Source: VRUE01 sp035556755
GTDB taxonomy: Bacteria > Actinomycetota > Thermoleophilia > Solirubrobacterales > 70-9
Reading direction: 5' to 3'
Assembly: GCA_035556755.1 (NCBI GenBank)
Contig: DATMEP010000154.1
Coordinates: forward strand, 1 to 29,177
DNA length: 29,177 bases
Shown one piece after another: positions 23,753 through 29,177 of this stretch. The notes beneath the pieces were generated by a model. That model ran no database searches and was not told the origin of the DNA. It worked only from the letters and a program-made list of their open reading frames with translations. How positions within the stretch are numbered: position 1 is the first letter of the stretch; the number at the start of each line of letters is the position of its first letter. The position numbers and the translations under genes were made by a program.

Positions 23753-25957
23753 CTAGCTAGTGGCCGGTACGCAGATCGCGTAGACCGTCGCGGTAGTACC
23801 CCCACTGCTGGTGGATGCATCCGGGTACTGGACGCGCCAACCGGTCGGGGTCGCACCGTTGGCCGCCAGCGGCCTGCTCCCAGCCGCAAGGGTTCCGGAA
23901 ACGGGTGCGGAGAGCGTGAGGTCGTCATCGTCGGGATCGCCCTCGCTCGTGTTGCCTCCACCGCCGATGGCCACGTCGGTGCCGGAGCACACAGCGGTGG
24001 CGGCGCTGGCGCCACTGCCTCCCGACACCGTGGCCGTCACGACTTTGACTCCGGTGAGACCACCGGCCGGTCCGGTCGGACCCGTTAGACCTTCAGGACC
24101 CTGTTTACCTTCAGGACCCTGTTTGCCGTCGGGACCCTGCTCGCCGATCAGGCCCTGCGGACCCTGCTGGCCAATCGGACCCTGAGGACCTGCGTCGCCG
24201 TCAGGACCTTTGGCTCCATCGGGGCCTTTGGCACCGTCAGGACCCTGAGGACCTACGGGACCTTGCTCGCCGTCGGGGCCTTTGGCTCCATCGGGGCCTT
24301 TCTCGCCGGCAGGACCCTGCGGACCCTGCTCGCCATCCGGGCCTTTCTCACCGACAGGACCCTGCGGACCGATCGGACCCTGAGGACCGAGAGGACCCTC
24401 ATCGCCAGCAGGACCCTGCGGACCCTGCTCGCCATCCGGGCCTTTGGCTCCGTCAGGACCTTTCTCGCCAACAGGGCCCTGAGGACCGATCGGGCCTTGC
24501 TCGCCGTCTAGACCTTTCTCGCCAGCGGGGCCTTGCGGACCTGCGTCGCCGTCAGGACCTTTGGCTCCATCCGGGCCTTTCTCGCCAGCGGGGCCCTGAG
24601 GACCCTGCTCGCCGTCTAGACCTTTCTCGCCAGCGGGGCCTTGCGGACCTGCGTCGCCGTCAGGACCTTTGGCTCCATCCGGGCCTTTAGCTCCGTCGGG
24701 GCCTTGCGGACCTGCGGGACCCTCATCGCCGGCAGGACCCTGCGGACCTGCGTCACCGTCGGGGCCTTTAGTTCCGTCAGGGCCCTGAGGACCTACAGGA
24801 CCCTGCTCGCCGTCAGGACCTTTGGCTCCATCCGAGCCTTTCTCACCGGCAGGACCCTGGGGGCCAGCGTCGCCGTCGGGGCCTTTAGTTCCGTCGGGGC
24901 CCTGAGGACCTACAGGACCTTGCTCGCCGTCAGGACCTTTGGCTCCATCCGGACCTTTCTCACCAGCCGGGCCCTGCGGACCCTGCTCGCCGTCTAGACC
25001 TTTCTCGCCGGCGGGACCCTGCGGACCAGCGTCACCGTCAGGACCTTTGGCTCCATCCGGGCCTTTAGCTCCGTCGGGGCCTTGCGGACCTACAGGACCT
25101 TGCTCGCCGTCAGGACCTTTGGCTCCATCCGGACCTTTCTCACCGGCGGGACCCTGGGGGCCAGCGTCGCCATCAGGACCTTTAGCTCCGTCGGGGCCTT
25201 TCTCGCCAGCCGGACCCTGCTCGCCGTCAGGACCTTTGGCTCCATCGGGGCCTTTCTCGCCGACAGGACCCTGAGGACCGACAGGACCCTCCTCGCCGGC
25301 GAGACCCTGCTCGCCGTCGGGGCCTTTGGCTCCATCGGCGCCTTTCTCGCCAGCGGAACCCTGCTCGCCGTCGGGGCCTTTCTCGCCCACGGGCCCTTGC
25401 GCGCCATCCGCACCCGGCTCACCGTCGGGACCCTTGTTGCCGATCGGACCCGGCTCACCTGCTGGGCCTGGATTACCAACCGGACCCTGGTTGCCGACCG
25501 GGCCCTGTGGGCCGGGGTCGCCGTTCGGACCCTTGTCGCCGTCAGGACCGGGTGCGCCGGGGTCGCCGTTCGGACCCTTGTCGCCGACCGCGCCCTGGAG
25601 ACCCTTGTCACCCGTCAGGCCCTTCTCGCCGGCGGGACCCTGAGGGCCAGTGGCCCCGGTCGCGCCCGGGGCGCCGCTTTCGGCCTCGACACCCAGGACT
25701 CCCTGGTTGCCGGTACCGCTCATCACCTGGATGAGCAGCTCACCCTGGCGACAGCGTTTGGAAGAGACGAAGCGCACACTCCCCTTTTCGGGGCCGGACT
25801 TCACGATGCAGAGGTTGATGGTCGCCAACGTCCGTTTCTTTGCCGCCTGGGCGGAAGTCGAAACGGAGAGCAGACCAACAAAGAACAGAATCGCCACAAG
25901 GGCGAACGCCGACCATCTGAGTCGGGAAGTGGGGTAAGGGGAAGAAAGAGCAGTCAT
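23753..25957 (-). CDS. Large secreted collagen-like (Gly-X-Y) repeat protein
   Basis: 734 residues. The N-terminus is a signal peptide (hydrophobic about 16-33, ending AQAA). A short Cys-containing domain (about 40-90, with Cys 50 and Cys 69) is followed by an uninterrupted Gly-X-Y region at about 95-632, near 179 triplets. Triplets such as GPD, GAK, GEK, GEQ, GPQ and GPA dominate. The C-terminal domain (about 633-734) is Ser/Thr/Ala/Gly-rich with two Cys residues (AVCSG, AICVP) and resembles C-terminal beta domains of other actinobacterial collagen-like proteins. No sortase motif or membrane anchor is visible. A trimeric fibre at the cell surface is the expected form; adhesion or matrix function is inference. 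A TAGGAGG site lies eight bases before ATG 25957. Long open frames on the opposite strand here are shadows of the repeat. Confidence 0.9.
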   Translation of the reverse strand: MTALSSPYPTSRLRWSAFALVAILFFVGLLSVSTSAQAAKKRTLATINLCIVKSGPEKGSVRFVSSKRCRQGELLIQVMSGTGNQGVLGVEAESGAPGATGATGPQGPAGEKGLTGDKGLQGAVGDKGPNGDPGAPGPDGDKGPNGDPGPQGPVGNQGPVGNPGPAGEPGPIGNKGPDGEPGADGAQGPVGEKGPDGEQGSAGEKGADGAKGPDGEQGLAGEEGPVGPQGPVGEKGPDGAKGPDGEQGPAGEKGPDGAKGPDGDAGPQGPAGEKGPDGAKGPDGEQGPVGPQGPDGAKGPDGAKGPDGDAGPQGPAGEKGLDGEQGPQGPAGEKGPDGAKGPDGEQGPVGPQGPDGTKGPDGDAGPQGPAGEKGSDGAKGPDGEQGPVGPQGPDGTKGPDGDAGPQGPAGDEGPAGPQGPDGAKGPDGAKGPDGDAGPQGPAGEKGLDGEQGPQGPAGEKGPDGAKGPDGDAGPQGPAGEKGLDGEQGPIGPQGPVGEKGPDGAKGPDGEQGPQGPAGDEGPLGPQGPIGPQGPVGEKGPDGEQGPQGPAGEKGPDGAKGPDGEQGPVGPQGPDGAKGPDGAKGPDGDAGPQGPIGQQGPQGLIGEQGPDGKQGPEGKQGPEGLTGPTGPAGGLTGVKVVTATVSGGSGASAATAVCSGTDVAIGGGGNTSEGDPDDDDLTLSAPVSGTLAAGSRPLAANGATPTGWRVQYPDASTSSGGTTATVYAICVPATS
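24062..25675 (-). repeat. Gly-X-Y coding repeat array
   Basis: About 179 consecutive triplets starting with Gly, arranged in higher-order units that alternate GPDGAKGPDGEQGPQGPAGEKG-like modules with small changes. Synonymous codon changes between units are frequent, but several multi-unit stretches are nearly identical in DNA, suggesting past unit duplication. Confidence 0.85.
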
Positions 25958-25965
25958 CTGGGCAG

Positions 25966-25972
25966 CCTCCTA
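25966..25972 (-). promoter_or_regulatory. Strong ribosome binding site (TAGGAGG) for the collagen-like gene
   Basis: On the minus strand TAGGAGG lies eight bases before ATG 25957. Most other genes here have weaker sites. Bases 25965-25969 can pair with 25981-25985 around an 11-base loop, which would cover part of this site. Confidence 0.7.
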
Positions 25973-26015
25973 GCTGAGTTGAGGCATAAACGCCCAGAAG
26001 TCGTCCTTTTTCCAA

Positions 26016-26034
26016 CGTTTGACTAATTCAAACG
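26016..26034. promoter_or_regulatory. 7-5-7 inverted repeat, candidate operator
   Basis: CGTTTGA (26016-26022) and TCAAACG (26028-26034) are perfect reverse complements around a 5-base spacer, 59 bases upstream of the collagen-like start in an AT-rich stretch. The size fits a dimeric repressor or activator site. The regulator is unknown. Confidence 0.5.
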
Positions 26035-26099
26035 GTCATACATACGGCCAACCTCACTACTTTTGCTCAAGTACCCACCAAAAAATGTGTCAGCCAGGC

Positions 26100-26128
26100 T
26101 TGAACACGGACTGCAGGTCCGTGTTCAA
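26100..26128 (-). terminator. 12-bp perfect hairpin downstream of the SCP2-like gene
   Basis: The arms TTGAACACGGAC (26100-26111) and its reverse complement (26117-26128) flank a 5-base loop. On the minus strand it follows the stop of the SCP2-like gene by about 20 bases, and a run of six T (26082-26087) comes 12 bases after the stem. That makes it a probable terminator separating this gene from the collagen-like gene. Confidence 0.65.
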
Positions 26129-26148
26129 ATCGCCACTCGTTTACGTCG

Positions 26149-26511
26149 CTACTGGACTTTCTTGAGCCGGGCGCGCTGCTCCTGGCGCTCGACGACCTGG
26201 GCGATCAGCTTCTTCACGTTGGAGTCGCCCGTGACCTTGATGTGACCGGTCTCGTACGCCTTGCGGTAGCTCTTCAGCGTGCCCCGTTCGGCCAGCTCGT
26301 TGAACTGAGCGCGGTCGATCTGGACCAGGACACGCTCGTCCTGAGCGAGGTCCTTGGCGATCTTCGGCCCCGGCACCTCGACCCGGTAGAGCTGGATGTC
26401 CCCCCGGCCCTTCAGTTCCAGCCCGAAGACGAGCTTCAGTTTCTGCAGTGCCGGGACCTCGGTCAGGAACCCCGTCACCGCCGCCTCGATCTGAGCCTTG
26501 GTATCGGCCAT
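26149..26511 (-). CDS. SCP2-like sterol-carrier-fold small protein
   Basis: 120-residue soluble protein. The order of elements fits the SCP2 domain: LKLVFGLELKGRGDIQLYRVE, then VLVQIDRAQFNELAERGTL and GHIKVTGDSNVKKLIAQVV. That domain forms a hydrophobic lipid-binding tunnel. Assignment is from pattern only and is moderately sure; ligand and role are unknown. It begins MADTKAQIEAAV with no signal sequence. A TAGCAT box on the minus strand (26521-26526) lies nine bases before ATG 26511, implying a leaderless mRNA. It is divergent from the kinase gene, with 47 bases between start codons, and is followed by a perfect 12-bp hairpin. Confidence 0.6.
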   Translation of the reverse strand: MADTKAQIEAAVTGFLTEVPALQKLKLVFGLELKGRGDIQLYRVEVPGPKIAKDLAQDERVLVQIDRAQFNELAERGTLKSYRKAYETGHIKVTGDSNVKKLIAQVVERQEQRARLKKVQ

Positions 26512-26519
26512 CGATCGCC

Positions 26520-26532
26520 GATGCTAGCCGAG
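26520..26532. promoter_or_regulatory. 13-mer GATGCTAGCCGAG, copy 2, in a divergent promoter region
   Basis: Identical to 22983-22995. The minus-strand TAGCAT (26521-26526) sits nine bases before the SCP2-like start, a spacing suited to leaderless transcription. Confidence 0.45.
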
Positions 26533-26545
26533 ACCGGTCGCCCCC

Positions 26546-26551
26546 TACCCT
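26546..26551 (+). promoter_or_regulatory. Candidate -10 box (TACCCT) for the kinase gene
   Basis: TACCCT ends seven bases before GTG 26559, so the transcript would begin at the start codon. The spacing equals that of the TACTGT box before 5179. Confidence 0.4.
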
Positions 26552-26558
26552 TCGGTCC

Positions 26559-27434
26559 GTGAGCGAGCACGCGAGCTGGGGTTTCAGCGAAGGCGACGAG
26601 GCCCACCCCGGGCGGACCGTCCTCAAGGCGATCGGGGGCGGCAACCGCTACGAGGTGTTCCTCGTCTGGGACGACGCCCTGTTCGCGCTCGGCGTGGCCA
26701 AGGTTCTCCGCCCTGATCAGGCCGAGGACGAGAAGGCGCTGAAGGACCTCGCCCTTGAGGTCGAGGCGCTCGAGACCCTGGCGCACCCCGTCCTTGTGCG
26801 TTGCTTCGACGCGGTCCTCGAAGGGCCGCACCCGCACGTGCTGATCGAGCACCTCGAGGGGCCCTCTCTGCGACGCCTGCTGAGGCGGGACGGCGCGATC
26901 CCGCTCGAACAGCTGCTGCCGCTCGCCGCCCATGTGGCCGGCGCCCTGCAGTACATGGCGCAGGACGGCTACGTCCACCTCGACGTCAAGCCCGACAACA
27001 TCGTGATGGGCGTCCCCCCGCGGTTGATCGACCTCAGCATCGCCCGCACGCTGGAGCGCGCCGCGCGGACCGAGGGCCCGATCGGCACCGATCCCTACAT
27101 GCCGCCCGAGCAGTGCGTCGGCGAATCGGCCGGATCGCCGATCGGCCCCGCTTCGGACTCCTGGGGCCTGGGAGCGACGCTCTTCCACGCGGCCTCGGGC
27201 GAGAAGCCGTTCCCCGCCGGGGACGAGCGGGGCCGCTTTCCCCAGCTCAGCGAAGCCCCAGGCGAGCTCCCCGCCCGCCTGCCCGAGTCGTTCCGGGCCC
27301 TGATTTACGAGCTGCTGGACCGCGACCCCACCGCTCGCCCCAGCTGCGGAGAGGTGGTCGAAAGGCTCGAGCCGCTGATCGGGGAGCTGCCACGCAAGAT
27401 GCGCATCGCAAGGCGCGGAACCGTCGGCACCTGA
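26559..27434 (+). CDS. Soluble single-domain Ser/Thr protein kinase homologue
   Basis: 291 residues forming a Hanks-type kinase domain with no transmembrane helix or sensor domain. The glycine loop is IGGGNRYEVF, the ATP-binding Lys is in VAKVL (Lys 48), and a likely alpha-C Glu is at 67. The catalytic loop reads HLDVKPDN (140-147), with Asp 142 and Asn 147 kept and HRD changed to HLD. The DFG motif is DLS (158-160), with the Asp retained. The activation end GTDPYMPPEQ is normal. Catalytic residues are present, so activity is likely despite the variant loop. GTG 26559 is chosen because the upstream frame overlaps the divergent SCP2-like gene and a TACCCT box precedes it by seven bases. Substrates are unknown. 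Confidence 0.85.
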   Translation: MSEHASWGFSEGDEAHPGRTVLKAIGGGNRYEVFLVWDDALFALGVAKVLRPDQAEDEKALKDLALEVEALETLAHPVLVRCFDAVLEGPHPHVLIEHLEGPSLRRLLRRDGAIPLEQLLPLAAHVAGALQYMAQDGYVHLDVKPDNIVMGVPPRLIDLSIARTLERAARTEGPIGTDPYMPPEQCVGESAGSPIGPASDSWGLGATLFHAASGEKPFPAGDERGRFPQLSEAPGELPARLPESFRALIYELLDRDPTARPSCGEVVERLEPLIGELPRKMRIARRGTVGT

Positions 27435-27518
27435 GCGCCGCGTGATCTTGACCGTTCACCCGGGTTCTTGGAGCACTTGAACGGGTAACGATTCCCCATG
27501 CAACGACGAGGAGGAAAC

Positions 27519-27989
27519 ATGTCAACGCGACCGATCAGGACGCGAGCCGTGTCGCCCGCGGCACGCGTCTTCAGCAGACTCGAGGCCGACGACGCACTGC
27601 TCCCCGGCGAGACTTCGGCACTGCGCAAGTCCGGAGCGCTCTTCCTGGCGCTTCTGGTGCTCGGCGCGGTACCGCTCTTCTGGGCTGCCAACGCGGCGGG
27701 CGTGATCGGCGACGTGCCGGCAGCGGTCGCCAAGGGCAGCAACAGCGGTCCCGGCGGTGGAGACGGTGACGACGACAACAGCGGCCCCGGCGGCGGTGAC
27801 GCCGATGACGACACCGGGACCCATACCCGCACCGGCCGCGACCGGCGGCTCGGCACCGACGACACCAGCGCCAACGGCCACTCGACCCGCGGCACCACCA
27901 ACGACAACGACACCCGAACCAACTCGAACACCCACACCAGAACCCGCGGACAGACCCAAACCCGCACCAGGACCCGCACCGGATCCTGA
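27519..27989 (+). CDS. Membrane-anchored low-complexity Thr/Arg/Asn-rich protein
   Basis: 156 residues. A basic N-terminal part (about 1-40) contains ALLPGETSALRK, then one transmembrane helix (GALFLALLVLGAVPLFWAAN). After PAAVAKG the rest is low complexity: Gly/Asp-rich SGPGGGD repeats, then Thr/Arg/Asn/His-rich sequence ending TRTRTRTGS. ATG 27519 has an ideal GAGGAGG eight bases upstream; ATG 27498 lies before that site. Another frame is open from 27757 to 28011 and reads Pro/Thr-rich, but third positions in the chosen frame are mostly C, so this frame is the coding one. I do not recognise a function; a cell-wall-spanning or surface-exposed stalk is a guess. Confidence 0.75.
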   Translation: MSTRPIRTRAVSPAARVFSRLEADDALLPGETSALRKSGALFLALLVLGAVPLFWAANAAGVIGDVPAAVAKGSNSGPGGGDGDDDNSGPGGGDADDDTGTHTRTGRDRRLGTDDTSANGHSTRGTTNDNDTRTNSNTHTRTRGQTQTRTRTRTGS

Positions 27990-28015
27990 GATCAAGGTCT
28001 GCAAGGTCTAGACGA

Positions 28016-28125
28016 GGCCGGTCCCGGTAGGGGTGAAGCGTCTCGTACTTTTTCCGTGGCGCGGTTCGCGGACAGCCGCCAACTGTCTTCGGAAAAGTTA
28101 AGCGGAACCCCTACCGGGACCGGCC
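28016..28125. repeat. 110-base nested inverted-repeat element
   Basis: The ends 28016-28034 and 28107-28125 are perfect 19-base reverse complements (GGCCGGTCCCGGTAGGGGT). Inside, TTTTCCG (28050-28056) pairs with CGGAAAA (28090-28096), and TGGCG (28057-28061) with CGCCA (28077-28081), giving a three-tier stem. It fills the gap between two convergent genes, ending two bases before the dehydrogenase stop codon. It may be a bidirectional terminator, a structured RNA or a small MITE-like element; no flanking target duplication is obvious. Confidence 0.8.
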
Positions 28126-28127
28126 CC

Positions 28128-29177
28128 CTAAATCTTGTACCGCTGCAGCAGCTTCTTGCCGATAACCATCCGCTGAATCTCCGAGGTCCCCTCGCCGATC
28201 AGCAGCAGCGGCGCGTCGCGGTAGAGGCGCTCGATCTCGTACTCCTTCGAGTAGCCGTAGCCGCCGTGGATGCGGAAGCACTCCTCGACGCACTCCTTGC
28301 CGGTCTCCGAGGCCAGGAGCTTCGCCATCCCCGCCTCCAGGTCGGAGCGCTCGCCGGCGTCCTTCAGCCGCGCCGCTTTGCGGGTGACGAGCCGGGCCGC
28401 CTCGATCTTGGTCGCCATGTCGGCGAGCTTGAACTGGATCGCCTGGTGCTGGGCGATCGGCTTGCCGAAGGTCTTACGCTCCTGGCTGTAGCGGAGGGCC
28501 AGTTCCAGGGCGCGCTGGGCGATGCCGACGCCGCGCGCGGCGACGTTGACCCGGCCGACCTCGAGCGCGTCCATCATCTGCACGAAGCCCTGCCCCACGC
28601 CGGCCTCCTCGCCGCCGAGCACGCGCTCGGGTGGGCAGCGGTAGCCGTCGTAGACCAGCTCGGTCGACTCGACCCCCTTGTAGCCCATCTTCTTGATCTT
28701 GGGCGGGACGATCAGGCCCTCGTACTCGCCGGAGTTGGTTTCGACCCAGGGCTCCTTCTCGGTGATGAAGCAGGTCATCCCCTTATAAGGGGGCTCCGCC
28801 TTCGTGTCGGTCTTCATCAGGACGAAGACGACCGAGGAGCCGAGGCCGTTGGTGACCCACATCTTCTGCCCGTTCAGCTCCCACTTGCCGTCGTCGCCCT
28901 TCTTCGCGGTCGACTTGATGCCCTGCACGTCAGAGCCGACCTCGGGCTCGGAGAGGGAGAAGGCGGCGCGAATTTCCCCGGTCGCCATCTTCGGCAGAAA
29001 GTGGTCCTTCTGCTCGTCGGTGCCGAACTTCATCAAGAGATAGGAGCCGATGAAGTGGGTGTTGACGACGCCGGAGATCGAGATCCAGCCGCGCGAGAGC
29101 TCCTCGACGATCATCGCGTAGGTCGTCAGGTCGAGCCCCATCCCGCCGTGCTCCTCGGGGATCGTGACGCCGAACAG
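28128..29177 (-). CDS. Acyl-CoA dehydrogenase, candidate methylsuccinyl-CoA dehydrogenase, 5' end outside window
   Basis: FAD-dependent acyl-CoA dehydrogenase; 349 residues are visible and the N-terminal segment lies beyond the right edge. The open frame continues upstream of ATG 29141 through VTIPEEHGG, which is part of the domain, so that ATG is internal. Motifs include AFSLSEPEVGSD and MWVTNG (FAD and substrate loop), EVGRVNVAARG, HGGYGYSKEYEIERLYRDA, and the catalytic-base region IGEGTSEIQR, where Glu precedes GTSE. I recall close relatives next to ccr/meaA in streptomycetes. With the mutase and MaoC hydratase in this window, oxidation of methylsuccinyl-CoA to mesaconyl-CoA is a reasonable candidate role. 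Ordinary short-chain acyl-CoA dehydrogenase is the alternative. Confidence 0.88.
   Translation of the reverse strand: MFGVTIPEEHGGMGLDLTTYAMIVEELSRGWISISGVVNTHFIGSYLLMKFGTDEQKDHFLPKMATGEIRAAFSLSEPEVGSDVQGIKSTAKKGDDGKWELNGQKMWVTNGLGSSVVFVLMKTDTKAEPPYKGMTCFITEKEPWVETNSGEYEGLIVPPKIKKMGYKGVESTELVYDGYRCPPERVLGGEEAGVGQGFVQMMDALEVGRVNVAARGVGIAQRALELALRYSQERKTFGKPIAQHQAIQFKLADMATKIEAARLVTRKAARLKDAGERSDLEAGMAKLLASETGKECVEECFRIHGGYGYSKEYEIERLYRDAPLLLIGEGTSEIQRMVIGKKLLQRYKI

Noticed and set aside
24055..25680. Possible CRISPR-like array from regular repeats
   Set aside because: Repeats are contiguous, of codon-level period, and encode Gly-X-Y triplets; there are no unique spacers.
24263..26026. Repetitive plus-strand open frames over the collagen-like gene
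   Set aside because: They are antisense or shifted readings of the Gly-X-Y array, without their own start signals. The minus-strand frame has signal peptide, ribosome site and folded end domains.
26100..26145. tRNA-like 3' fragment (GTTCAAATC) near the palindrome
   Set aside because: The T-loop-like sequence lacks a matching T stem, anticodon arm and acceptor stem. The perfect 12-bp hairpin explains the local sequence better.
27757..28011. Pro/Thr-rich frame overlapping the low-complexity membrane protein
   Set aside because: Third codon positions are mixed with many A, whereas the frame from 27519 has mostly C in third position and a strong ribosome site.

Overview
The window is high-GC DNA with strong third-position G/C bias, frequent GTG starts and short TANNNT boxes placed close to start codons. 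These traits fit an actinomycete. The collagen-like secreted protein, the AbiEi/DUF559 protein and the dispersed ethylmalonyl-CoA pathway genes suggest a deep-branching, perhaps Thermoleophilia-type, lineage; that placement is inference. No tRNA, rRNA, CRISPR array or classical transposase was seen.

Layout. Bases 1-1617 hold the 3' part of an ethylmalonyl-CoA mutase gene (meaA/ecm). Next comes a minus-strand DUF559/Vsr-like nuclease gene with an AbiEi-type N-terminus (1671-2615), bracketed by two copies of one palindrome. A small CxxC protein of unknown function follows (2812-3378), then a 303-base AT-richer leader.

From 3682 to about 22376 lies a large Wzx/Wzy-type exopolysaccharide locus. 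It encodes a WcaJ-type initiating sugar-phosphate transferase, three polysaccharide deacetylases, a PssD/PssE (Alg14/Alg13-like) glycosyltransferase pair, two tandem secreted polysaccharide-lyase-like proteins, two GT4 and one GT2 glycosyltransferases, a glutamine-dependent asparagine-synthase-like enzyme, a Wzc-like chain-length regulator/BY-kinase, a Wzy/O-antigen-ligase-like membrane protein, a Wzx flippase, a FemAB/CelD-like acyltransferase and an ATP-grasp ligase. Many junctions are 4-base ATGA/GTGA overlaps, so translational coupling is likely. The gene set implies that a lipid-linked repeat unit is built, flipped, polymerised and exported, with amide or N-acyl decoration and trimming.

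The right part has a MaoC-type hydratase (candidate mesaconyl-CoA hydratase), a membrane-anchored protein of unknown function, a 734-residue secreted collagen-like protein, an SCP2-like small protein, a soluble Ser/Thr kinase homologue, a membrane-anchored Thr/Arg/Asn-rich protein, and an acyl-CoA dehydrogenase cut by the right edge (candidate methylsuccinyl-CoA dehydrogenase). The mutase, hydratase and dehydrogenase resemble proteins grouped together around ccr in streptomycetes, so the polysaccharide locus appears to sit among dispersed ethylmalonyl-CoA pathway genes.

The most unusual signals are the palindrome-bracketed nuclease gene, a 110-base nested inverted-repeat element at 28016-28125, a symmetric overlapping -10 between two divergent polysaccharide genes, and patchwork DNA identity between the two lyase genes.
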